DNA of 8,666 bases from Rhizobiaceae bacterium (GTDB lineage: Bacteria > Pseudomonadota > Alphaproteobacteria > Rhizobiales > Rhizobiaceae), in contig JACMIV010000092.1 in assembly GCA_014380965.1 (NCBI GenBank), positions 1-8,666 on the forward strand, read 5' to 3'. A program made the translations under genes and the position numbers. Shown one piece after another: positions 1-6,029 of the stretch. The first letter of the stretch is position 1. Each line of letters opens with the position of its first letter. The notes below the pieces were generated by a model, which was not told the DNA's origin, ran no database searches, and saw only the letters and a program-made list of their open reading frames with translations.

Positions 1-217
1 CGTCGCGCTCGGCCGCGGAGAGGACCTCGCCGGACTGAAGCTTGCCGAGGGCGTACCCTCCGCCGGGATCGCCGCGCGCCTCGCCGAGGAACACTCCATC
101 GACGCGCCTATCATCCGCACCGTTGCCGAGGTGCTGTCGGGCGCTCTGTCGATGGACGAGGCCGTGAGGGCGCTGCTGGCGCGACCCTTGAAGCGCGAGA
201 GCGACGCGGCGCGGTAG
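1..217 (+). CDS. gpsA: Glycerol-3-phosphate dehydrogenase [NAD(P)+], C-terminal fragment
   Basis: Only the last 71 codons are in the window, read from base 2 to a TAG at 215-217; the start lies upstream. GpsA reduces dihydroxyacetone phosphate to sn-glycerol 3-phosphate in the cytoplasm, supplying the backbone for phospholipids. The visible part is the end of the helical C-terminal domain: VALGRGEDL, then an AEGVPSAGIAARLAEEH segment, then DAPI..TVAEVLSG and a final ALLARPLKRE. This matches the family pattern of EG..TA..V..LA....V..PI...V..VL followed by a short tail ending in a basic L.R..K.E motif. The Rossmann NAD-binding domain is not visible. The call rests on remembered alignment with E. 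coli GpsA. In related bacteria gpsA commonly follows tsaD, which would be just outside the window. Confidence 0.88.
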   Translation, partial: VALGRGEDLAGLKLAEGVPSAGIAARLAEEHSIDAPIIRTVAEVLSGALSMDEAVRALLARPLKRESDAAR

Positions 218-262
218 GGATGGCGTGAGATCGAGTGCGATGGGGATTGACCGGAGCCGGCG

Positions 263-306
263 GCGGGATAGGGTCCCGCGCATCTCCGGGGCTGCAAAGC
301 ACCCGG
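263..306 (+). other. Two adjacent hairpins between gpsA and the YciI gene
   Basis: The gap 218-332 holds two inverted repeats in a row. GCGGGA (263-268) pairs perfectly with TCCCGC (274-279) around a 5-nt loop. CCGGGGC (286-292) pairs with GC-A-CCCGG (299-306) around a 6-nt loop with one bulged A. Neither is followed by a run of T, so they are not classical intrinsic terminators. They could attenuate or process transcription between gpsA and yciI, or be chance structure in GC-rich DNA. The pairing is seen directly; any function is inference. Confidence 0.35.
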
Positions 307-320
307 CACGCTCCTGCAGC

Positions 321-326
321 AAAGGA
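321..326 (+). promoter_or_regulatory. Ribosome binding site setting the YciI start
   Basis: AAAGGA lies 6 nt before the ATG at 333. It favours that start over the longer open frame beginning at 225, whose extra N-terminal residues have no family resemblance and are read from the hairpin region. Confidence 0.6.
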
Positions 327-332
327 TACGTC

Positions 333-629
333 ATGCTCTTCGCCATCCTCTGCACCGATAAGCCGGCTTCTCTCGATCTGCGCATGGAGACCCGCCCTCC
401 GCATGTGGAGTATCTGAAGTCGCTCGGTGCGACGCTTCGCCTTGCCGGGCCTTTCCTCGGGGCCGACGAAAAGCCCTGCGGCTCCATGTTGATCGTGGAC
501 GCTAAGGACAGCGACGCGGCAAAGGCGATCGCGGCTGGCGACCCTTATGCGGAGGCCGGCCTCTTCGAGACGACCGAGATCCGCCGCTGGAACTGGACCT
601 TCGGCAACCCGGACGCGTCGGCGGTCTGA
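333..629 (+). CDS. YciI-family protein
   Basis: A 98-residue cytoplasmic protein of the YciI family, a small ferredoxin-like alpha/beta fold related to dimeric alpha-beta barrels. The family's reaction is mostly unassigned. Visible family marks are the N-terminal strand MLFAILCTDK, the RPPHVEYL segment with the conserved His at residue 24 (the proposed active-site histidine), the AGPFL turn near residue 38, a G.MLIVDAKD strand and the conserved GDPYAEAGLFET..IRRWNW near the C-terminus. The length is typical. The start is supported by AAAGGA 6 nt upstream. The EVE-domain gene begins 5 nt after its stop, so the two are probably co-transcribed and translationally coupled. The association with gpsA and an EVE gene is, from memory, common in rhizobia, which hints at a housekeeping role. 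No substrate can be inferred. Confidence 0.88.
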   Translation: MLFAILCTDKPASLDLRMETRPPHVEYLKSLGATLRLAGPFLGADEKPCGSMLIVDAKDSDAAKAIAAGDPYAEAGLFETTEIRRWNWTFGNPDASAV

Positions 630-634
630 ATTTC

Positions 635-1084
<450 letters not shown>

Positions 1085-1125
1085 ACGCGGGGACGGTCAC
1101 CTGTAATCGCGGCTGCCAAACGTCG

Positions 1126-1151
1126 GGAACATATCTAGAGCTCAGAACATT
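1126..1151 (+). promoter_or_regulatory. Candidate EcfG (general stress sigma factor) promoter for DUF3072-methyltransferase
   Basis: GGAAC at 1126-1130 is followed after 17 nt by CATT at 1148-1151. The alphaproteobacterial EcfG/RpoE2/SigT consensus is GGAAC, 16-17 nt, cGTT, or more loosely GGAAC-N18/19-TT. This site fits the loose form but has A in place of the usual G of the -10 element. It sits in the only non-coding stretch before the DUF3072 gene and would give a leader of about 25 nt. A second GGAAC at 1155-1159 has no matching -10. Confidence 0.4.
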
Positions 1152-1182
1152 AAGGGAACATTCTACAGCGAGGAATGGACCC

Positions 1183-1431
1183 ATGACGAAGCCTGACACG
1201 ACGTCGCCCGAGCTCGACGACCCGAAGACGAGGCCTGCCGTCTCCAACACCGAGAAAGATCCGGACACGTGGACGACCGGCGACGAGCCGATGACCGGCG
1301 CTCAGGGCTCCTACCTGAAGACACTCTGCGAGGAGACGGGCCACGCGTTCGACCCCGCTTTGTCGAAGGCCGACGCGTCGAAGCTCATCGACCGGCTCAG
1401 GGGCGAGAGCGACCGGCTCGCCGGCGGCTAA
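1183..1431 (+). CDS. DUF3072 domain protein
   Basis: An 82-residue, charged, probably cytoplasmic protein of the DUF3072 family. The first 26 or so residues (rich in D, T, P, S) look unstructured. The family core follows: DPDTWTTGDEPMTGAQ, then SYLKTLCEETG, FDPALSKADASKLIDRLR and a short tail. The core pattern T.DEPMT.AQ..YL..L....G..FD..L.K..AS..I..L is the hallmark and resembles small helical domains that pack against partners. Its biochemical function is not known. The start is supported by AGGAA at 1171-1175, 7 nt before the ATG. The methyltransferase gene begins 15 nt after the stop, suggesting one transcript. The possible EcfG promoter upstream suggests stress induction (inference). Confidence 0.88.
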   Translation: MTKPDTTSPELDDPKTRPAVSNTEKDPDTWTTGDEPMTGAQGSYLKTLCEETGHAFDPALSKADASKLIDRLRGESDRLAGG

Positions 1432-1446
1432 ACGGGAGGGGTCCGG

Positions 1447-2112
1447 ATGAGGAATGAGCGCCTTTCTCCGGATCGGGCTCGAGCCTTCATCCTCGCCAAC
1501 ACCGATGTCCTCGCCCCTCCGCACGTTCCGGAGATACGCCTGCATCTGGCAGGCGAGGCGCACGGGCTCTGGCTAAAGACGGAAGAAGAACTCTCCGAGA
1601 TCGGCCTGCCACCGCCCTTCTGGGCCTTCGCCTGGGCAGGCGGACAGGCGCTCTCGCGCTTCGTCCTCGACCGGCCCGGGCATGTCGCAGGGCGGCATGT
1701 GGTGGATTTCGCGTCCGGATCCGGTCTCGTTGCCATCGCCGCGGCGAAGGCGGGGGCGGCCTCCGTGAAAGCGGTCGACATCGACCCGTTCTGCCGTGAA
1801 TCGATCCTCCTCAATGCAGCGCTCAATGCCGTCTCGCTCGATATCGCGATCGAGGACATCGTCGGTCAGGCGGTCGCGACGGACATCGTCCTTGCCGGCG
1901 ACGTGTTCTTCGACAAGGCGATGGCAGCGCCCCTCGTGCCATGGTTCGACCGGCTCGCCGCCGAAGGCGTAGAGATTCTGATCGGCGATCCCGGCCGCAC
2001 CTATCTGCCGGCGGCGAGAATGACGGCGCTGGCAACCTATGAAGTGCCGGTGACGCGGGTGTTGGAGGATGCGGAGGTGAAGCGGACGACGGTCTGGCGG
2101 TGGGAAGCGTGA
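1447..2112 (+). CDS. METTL20/ETFBKMT-like protein-lysine methyltransferase
   Basis: A 221-residue seven-beta-strand (class I) S-adenosylmethionine-dependent methyltransferase. Visible motifs: FWAFAWAGGQALSRFVLD (residues 58-75), motif I VVDFASGSGLVAIAAA (85-100) for SAM binding, an acidic DID at 111-113, GDVFFD at 151-156 (post-motif D.FF, the family's D.[FY]-type signature), IGDPGR at 179-184 and a C-terminal TTVWRW. The W-A-GGQALSR..LD, IGDPGR and T.TVW blocks match human METTL20, which methylates lysines of the electron-transfer flavoprotein beta subunit. The Agrobacterium homologue has been reported to act on both ETF-beta and ribosomal protein L7/L12, so these are the likely substrates here (inference). 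Older annotations of the same family read nicotinamide N-methyltransferase-like or predicted methyltransferase (COG3897). The start has a strong GGGAGGGG 5 nt upstream, and the gene follows DUF3072 by 15 nt. Confidence 0.85.
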   Translation: MRNERLSPDRARAFILANTDVLAPPHVPEIRLHLAGEAHGLWLKTEEELSEIGLPPPFWAFAWAGGQALSRFVLDRPGHVAGRHVVDFASGSGLVAIAAAKAGAASVKAVDIDPFCRESILLNAALNAVSLDIAIEDIVGQAVATDIVLAGDVFFDKAMAAPLVPWFDRLAAEGVEILIGDPGRTYLPAARMTALATYEVPVTRVLEDAEVKRTTVWRWEA

Positions 2113-2199
2113 AAGCTCGACCGTTGCGGCTGGAGCAGGAAGTCGAACCATCGCTCGCCATCCCGCCTCAACGTGATGCAGCCTTACAGGTCGCCCTCC

Positions 2200-4509
2200 T
2201 CACGCCCGCTTCTCGATCGTCACCGGGATCGATTTCGCCGCCGGAACGTGGCTCTCTTCGGCGTGGTGCCACAGGGGCAACAACGGGTTGAGCTCGGGGA
2301 AATAGCCCGCGACGCTGCCCTTGGGAATCGAGAAGGCGTGGACGCGGAAGTCGAAGACCCTTCGGTCGATCCCGTCGTCGGAATGGGTCGCGACGTCGAC
2401 GCGGTCGTCGTCGGCAAAGCCGAGGCGGGCCATGTCCTTCTCGTTCATGAGGATCACCATGCGGGTTCCCTTGATGCCGCGCAGGCGGTCGTCATAGCCG
2501 TAGATCGTGGTGTTGAACTGGTCGTTCGAGCGCACCGTGAGGAGCGTCAGGATCGTCTTGCCGTCGACATGAATGTCGGGATTGACGTCGAAGCCCGAGG
2601 GGGCGAGGAAGTTCGCCTTGCCGTTCTCGGTCTTCCAGACGCGGTTGCAGGCCTCGATGTCGCGGTGGAAGCCGCCGGGGGTGAGGAACCGCTCGTTGAA
2701 GCCGTGGAAGTCCTTCGGATAGGTCCGCTCGATCGCGTCGCGCACCTTGGAATAGTCGCCGACCCATTCGTCCCACGGAACGGTCGAACGGCCGGGGACG
2801 ATGGCCTTGGCAAGTTCGGCGACGATCTTCGGTTCGGAGAGAAGCTCGGGCGAGGCCGGCGGGCGCCAGCCGATGGAGCCGTGGATGCAGGCGGTCGAAT
2901 CCTCGATCGAGACGTGCTGGCGCGTCCCGTTCTGGACGTCCTCCTCGATCCGGCCGAGGCAGGGAAGAATGTAAGTGACTGCGCCGGGCAGGAGATGGTT
3001 GCGGTTGAGCTTGGTCGAGATCTGGACGGAGAGGCGCAGCTTCCGCCAGCCTTCCTCGAGCAGCGCCGTCTCGGGCGCCGCGCGGGCGAAGTTGCCGCCC
3101 AGCGCGACGAAGGCCTTCACCGAACCGTCGAGAATGCCCTTGCAGGCACCGACCGTGTCGAGACCCTTGTCGCGCGGCGGTTCGAACGCGTAGAAGTCCC
3201 GGAGCTTGTCGATCGGGACGAGTTCCGGCTTTTCCGAAATGCCGACGGTGCGCTGGCCCTGCACGTTCGAATGGCCACGGATCGGTGAGATGCCGGCGCC
3301 GGGCCTGCCGATATTGCCGCGCATGAGGAGGAGGTTGCAGACCATCTGCACGTTCTCGGTTCCGTGCCGGTGCTGCGTGAGGCCCATGCCGTAGTTGGCG
3401 ATGACCGCCTTGGCACGGGCGTAGGTGCGGCCGACCCCTTCGAGATCGACGCGCGACAGGCCCGAACAGCGCTCGATCTCCTCCCAGGTCTGCTCCCGCA
3501 CGAAGGCCTCGAACGCCTCGAAGCCATGGCAGTGCTCGGCGATGAAATCGACGTCGAGCACCCGCTTGGCGCTTGTCGCCTTCGCCGCGTCGTCGAGTTC
3601 CAGAACCGTCTTGGCGATGCCGGTCATGGCCGCGATGTCGCCACCCGGCCTGACCTGGAAGTAGTCGCTCGACATTTTCACGCCGTCGCCGCGGCTCAGC
3701 ATCTCGGTCGCGGACTGCGGGTCCTTGAAGCGCATCAATCCCCGCTCCATCAGCGGATTGAAGGCGATGACCGGAACCCCGCGGAGCCTTGCGTCGTGGA
3801 CGGGATGAAGCAGGCGAGGGGAATTCGTGCCGGTGTTCTGGCCGAAGAAGAACATCATGTCGCAGAGCTCGAAGTCTTCGAGCTGCACCGTGCCGACCGG
3901 CGAGCCGATCGACTTCGGCAATCCGACGGAGGTCGACTCGTGGCACATGTTGGAAGAGTCGGGCAGGTTGTTGGTGCCGTAGATGCGGGCGAGGAGCTGC
4001 CACATGTAGGAGGTCTCGAGCGAGGCTCGGCCGGAGGCGTAGAACACGACATCGTTTGGATCGAGCGCCTGGAGCTCGCGGCCGATCTCGGCGAAGGCGT
4101 CCTCCCATTTCACGGCAATGTACTGGTCGAGCGAGGCGTCGTAGCGCATCGGCGTCGTCAACCGGCCCTGCTTCTCGAGGTCGTGGTCGGTCCAGTTGCG
4201 CAAGTCCGTCACGCGATGCTTGGCGAAGAAGGCGCGGTCGCAACGCTTCGTGGTGATTTCCCAAACGGTAGCCTTCGCCCCGTTCTCGCAGAATTCGGCG
4301 AGATGGGGCTCGGCGGGCTTCGCCCAGGAGCAGGAGACGCAGGCGAACCCGTCCGTCTTGTTCTGCCGTCGCAGCATCTCCATCACGGTGCCGACCGACA
4401 GACCTTCCGCGAGGGTCTTTTCGGTCACCGATTTCAGCGAGCCCCAGCCACCCGAGGGTTGGTCGTAGGCCTGGATGGTCGGGTTGTCCGTGATCTCGCT
4501 GCGATCCAT
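2200..4509 (-). CDS. YdeP/FdhF-like molybdopterin oxidoreductase
   Basis: A 769-residue member of the molybdopterin (DMSO reductase/FdhF) superfamily, closest to E. coli YdeP along its whole length. The N-terminus carries GGWGSLKSV and then C57-x2-C60 and C74 in FCENGAKATVWE, the expected iron-sulfur region. Only three of the four usual cysteines are evident. The catalytic domain has PDSSNMCHESTSVGL around residues 184-198, with Cys189 in the position of the formate dehydrogenase (seleno)cysteine. FGQNTGTNSPR, GMGLTQHRHGTENVQ and RGHSNVQGQRTVG follow. The C-terminal cofactor-binding domain is marked by TVRSNDQFNTTIYG near residue 655. There is no Tat signal, so it should be cytoplasmic. No partner subunit, FdhD or molybdenum cofactor gene is adjacent, and the substrate is unknown; YdeP is linked to acid resistance in E. 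coli. The ATG at 4509 is chosen because AGGAG lies 8 nt before it and an in-frame ATG at 4569 would overlap the promoter -10. Confidence 0.93.
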   Translation of the reverse strand: MDRSEITDNPTIQAYDQPSGGWGSLKSVTEKTLAEGLSVGTVMEMLRRQNKTDGFACVSCSWAKPAEPHLAEFCENGAKATVWEITTKRCDRAFFAKHRVTDLRNWTDHDLEKQGRLTTPMRYDASLDQYIAVKWEDAFAEIGRELQALDPNDVVFYASGRASLETSYMWQLLARIYGTNNLPDSSNMCHESTSVGLPKSIGSPVGTVQLEDFELCDMMFFFGQNTGTNSPRLLHPVHDARLRGVPVIAFNPLMERGLMRFKDPQSATEMLSRGDGVKMSSDYFQVRPGGDIAAMTGIAKTVLELDDAAKATSAKRVLDVDFIAEHCHGFEAFEAFVREQTWEEIERCSGLSRVDLEGVGRTYARAKAVIANYGMGLTQHRHGTENVQMVCNLLLMRGNIGRPGAGISPIRGHSNVQGQRTVGISEKPELVPIDKLRDFYAFEPPRDKGLDTVGACKGILDGSVKAFVALGGNFARAAPETALLEEGWRKLRLSVQISTKLNRNHLLPGAVTYILPCLGRIEEDVQNGTRQHVSIEDSTACIHGSIGWRPPASPELLSEPKIVAELAKAIVPGRSTVPWDEWVGDYSKVRDAIERTYPKDFHGFNERFLTPGGFHRDIEACNRVWKTENGKANFLAPSGFDVNPDIHVDGKTILTLLTVRSNDQFNTTIYGYDDRLRGIKGTRMVILMNEKDMARLGFADDDRVDVATHSDDGIDRRVFDFRVHAFSIPKGSVAGYFPELNPLLPLWHHAEESHVPAAKSIPVTIEKRA

Positions 4510-4517
4510 CGCCGGTT

Positions 4518-4522
4518 CTCCT
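4518..4522 (-). promoter_or_regulatory. Ribosome binding site of the YdeP-like gene
   Basis: AGGAG on the minus strand, 8 nt before the ATG at 4509. It decides the start in favour of the 769-residue form over versions 15 or 20 residues longer, which would begin at 4554 or 4569. Confidence 0.65.
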
Positions 4523-4567
4523 GGTTTCCGTCCGACATGCGCGAAGGCGGACATCGGGCCGCTGTTC

Positions 4568-4592
4568 AACGGGCGATGGGCGTCGGCGTTCC
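4568..4592 (-). promoter_or_regulatory. EcfG-type general stress promoter of the YdeP-like gene
   Basis: On the minus strand GGAAC (4592-4588) is separated by exactly 16 nt from CGTT (4571-4568). This matches the alphaproteobacterial EcfG consensus GGAAC-N16/17-cGTT at every defined position. It lies in the 91-bp gap between the upstream L,D-transpeptidase stop and the oxidoreductase start and would give a leader of about 50 nt. The match is seen directly. Control by an EcfG sigma factor is inferred from the consensus; the sigma factor and its PhyR/NepR regulators are not in the window. Confidence 0.65.
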
Positions 4593-4600
4593 TGCCGGGA

Positions 4601-5137
4601 TCACCGAAGGACCGTCAGCCGGCTGCCTTTGCGCAGGAGCGGCGCAAGGCGTCGCATGTCGGCGGGCGAAACCGCGACGCAGCCCTCGGTCGGCCGATAT
4701 CCTTCTCGCGCCACATGGAGAAAGATCGCGCTGCCCTTGTGACGCCCACGGGATCGGACATTCCAGTCGAGGACGACGACGAAGTCGTAGAGCCGGTCGT
4801 CGCGCTGGAGGGTTTCGGCGCCTGCCGAAAAGGGGAAGCGCACCGGCCGGTTGTAGGCAGGATGCGTCGGCGAGTCGCACCAGCCGCTGTCCTGCCTTGT
4901 ATACGCGACGGCAAGCCCCGTCTTCAGACCGGGCAGCCGGCCGGATCGTGCGTAGGCGCTCAGCACGGCCATGGTCGCGACCGGCGTCGCGCCGTCCCCC
5001 TCCCGCTTGAAAACGGAGGTGGCGGCACGGCCGAGGGCGCAACGCATCCTCAGCGCCCCGACCTGAAGGATGCCGAGGCTGGCGCCGAGCGGCGAGCGGC
5101 GGACGAGGACGGCGGGTGGGGAGACGCTTTTTCGCAT
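4601..5137 (-). CDS. YkuD-type L,D-transpeptidase family protein
   Basis: A 178-residue protein of the YkuD/COG3786 L,D-transpeptidase family. Such enzymes form 3-3 peptidoglycan cross-links or attach proteins to peptidoglycan using a catalytic cysteine. The C-terminal catalytic motif is clear: HKGSAIFLHV (His141) followed by PTEGCVAVSPADM with Cys153 as nucleophile. Other family blocks are KREGDGATPVA (about 44-54), GWCDSP...YNRPVRFP (about 85-102) and RDDRLYDFVVVLDWN (112-126). No signal peptide or membrane segment is visible at the N-terminus, unexpected for an enzyme of the periplasm though apparently common in this subfamily. The ATG at 5137 gives the familiar N-terminus (VLVRRSPLG...). 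A GTG at 5170 would add 11 residues, and neither has a good ribosome site. It is divergent from cenR and upstream of the YdeP-like gene in the same direction. Confidence 0.85.
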   Translation of the reverse strand: MRKSVSPPAVLVRRSPLGASLGILQVGALRMRCALGRAATSVFKREGDGATPVATMAVLSAYARSGRLPGLKTGLAVAYTRQDSGWCDSPTHPAYNRPVRFPFSAGAETLQRDDRLYDFVVVLDWNVRSRGRHKGSAIFLHVAREGYRPTEGCVAVSPADMRRLAPLLRKGSRLTVLR

Positions 5138-5161
5138 GACGCCGACGAGAATAGACCTATC

Positions 5162-5180
5162 TTGTCTCACGAATTGTTAC
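5162..5180 (+). promoter_or_regulatory. Possible response-regulator site in the cenR divergent region
   Basis: TTGTCTC (5162-5168) and TTGTTAC (5174-5180) form an imperfect direct repeat with starts 12 bp apart. This is close to the one-turn spacing of half-sites bound by OmpR/PhoB-family regulators. The pair lies in the 114-bp region shared by the L,D-transpeptidase gene and cenR, and its AT content is higher than its surroundings. Binding by CenR is a guess; no CenR consensus was available to compare, and I could not place convincing -35/-10 elements for either gene. Confidence 0.25.
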
Positions 5181-5251
5181 ACGCGCCGCTTCCGTCCCTG
5201 CGAAGGAGGCGGCAGGACAGAAACCGACCAGCCCGGAGCCACAGCATCTCC

Positions 5252-5935
5252 ATGAGCGCACGCAGCATCCTGATCGTCGACGACGACGACGACCTGAGAC
5301 AGACCCTTGCCGAACAACTGTCTCTCCACGAGGAATTTACGGTTCTGCAGGAGCCGACGGCCACCAAGGGAATTGCTGCAGCACGTGCCGGGCTGATCGA
5401 TCTCGTCTGCATGGACGTGGGTCTGCCGGATATGGACGGGCGCGAAGCGGTGAAGGTTCTGCGCAAGTCCGGCTTCAAGGCGCCGATCATCATCCTCACC
5501 GGCCAGGACACTGATTCGGACACCATTCTCGGCCTCGAGGCGGGCGCTAACGATTATGTGACCAAGCCGTTCCGTTTCGCCGTCCTCCTCGCCCGCATCC
5601 GGGCGCAGCTTCGCCAGCACGAGCAGTCGGAGGACGCTACCTTCCAGGTCGGCCCCTACATCTTCAAGCCGAGCCAGAAGGTGCTGCTCGACGACCGCGG
5701 CTCGAAGATCCGCCTGACCGAGAAGGAGACCGCGATCATCCGCTATCTCTACCGCGCCGACCGCCGGGTCATCACGCGCGACGTTCTCCTCGAGGAGGTC
5801 TGGGGCTACAATTCCGGCGTCACGACGCATACGCTGGAGACCCACGTCTACAGGTTGCGCCAAAAGATCGAGCCGGATCCGTCGAACGCGCGTCTCATCG
5901 TGACGGAATCCGGCGGTTATAAGCTGATGCCGTGA
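5252..5935 (+). CDS. cenR: OmpR/PhoB-family response regulator CenR
   Basis: A 227-residue two-component response regulator. The receiver domain (about 4-120) has the acidic cluster VDDDDD (9-14), phosphoacceptor Asp55 in MDVGLPDMDG, Thr83 in ILTG and Lys105 in YVTKPF. The DNA-binding winged helix (about 130-227) includes IRLTEKETAIIRYLYR, VWGYNSGVTTHTLETHVYRLRQKI and VTESGGYKL. The segment KPFRFAVLLARIRAQLRQHEQSEDA and the VWGYN..VTTHTLETHVYRLR block match the CenR/OtpR group. CenR is essential in Caulobacter with sensor kinase CenK and governs cell-envelope integrity; Brucella OtpR affects morphology and beta-lactam tolerance. No kinase gene is adjacent, as is usual for this orphan-located regulator. 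The ribosome site is poor (GGAG, 13 nt upstream), while a strong AAGGAGG at 5203-5209 has no nearby start codon. The neighbouring L,D-transpeptidase fits an envelope role. Subgroup assignment is from memory. Confidence 0.85.
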   Translation: MSARSILIVDDDDDLRQTLAEQLSLHEEFTVLQEPTATKGIAAARAGLIDLVCMDVGLPDMDGREAVKVLRKSGFKAPIIILTGQDTDSDTILGLEAGANDYVTKPFRFAVLLARIRAQLRQHEQSEDATFQVGPYIFKPSQKVLLDDRGSKIRLTEKETAIIRYLYRADRRVITRDVLLEEVWGYNSGVTTHTLETHVYRLRQKIEPDPSNARLIVTESGGYKLMP

Positions 5936-6029
5936 GTGGCCGACTTGACGCCGTGCCGCCACGCAGGCGGGATGGCGCGGGCGCATCGGCAGCGATACGA
6001 CGCGAAGGCCACCGGGAGGGCCGCATTCC

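Noticed and set aside
2113..2199. Terminator between the convergent methyltransferase and YdeP-like genes
   Set aside because: Only TCGAC/GTCGA arms about 20 nt apart were found, with no T run on either strand. Nothing else was recognisable in these 87 bp.
2492..4264. Open frame of 590 codons on the minus strand inside the YdeP-like gene
   Set aside because: It is an out-of-frame reading of the same strand, very Arg/Pro-rich with no domain. The YdeP frame accounts for the whole region.
3364..5010. Open frame of 548 codons on the plus strand, antisense to the YdeP-like gene
   Set aside because: It lies opposite a gene with full-length family similarity. Its translation has no recognisable domain, and long antisense frames are expected in GC-rich DNA. 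The same holds for 2173-3288 (+).
4475..5251. In-frame upstream extension of cenR
   Set aside because: The frame stays open far upstream, but it runs antisense through the L,D-transpeptidase gene. The receiver domain begins right after the ATG at 5252.
5956..5970. CCGCC/GGCGG stem after cenR as a terminator
   Set aside because: It has only 5 bp, no T run, and such stems are frequent by chance at this GC content.
5945..5976. TTGACG as a -35 element for hemC
   Set aside because: No acceptable -10 hexamer occurs 16-18 nt downstream.
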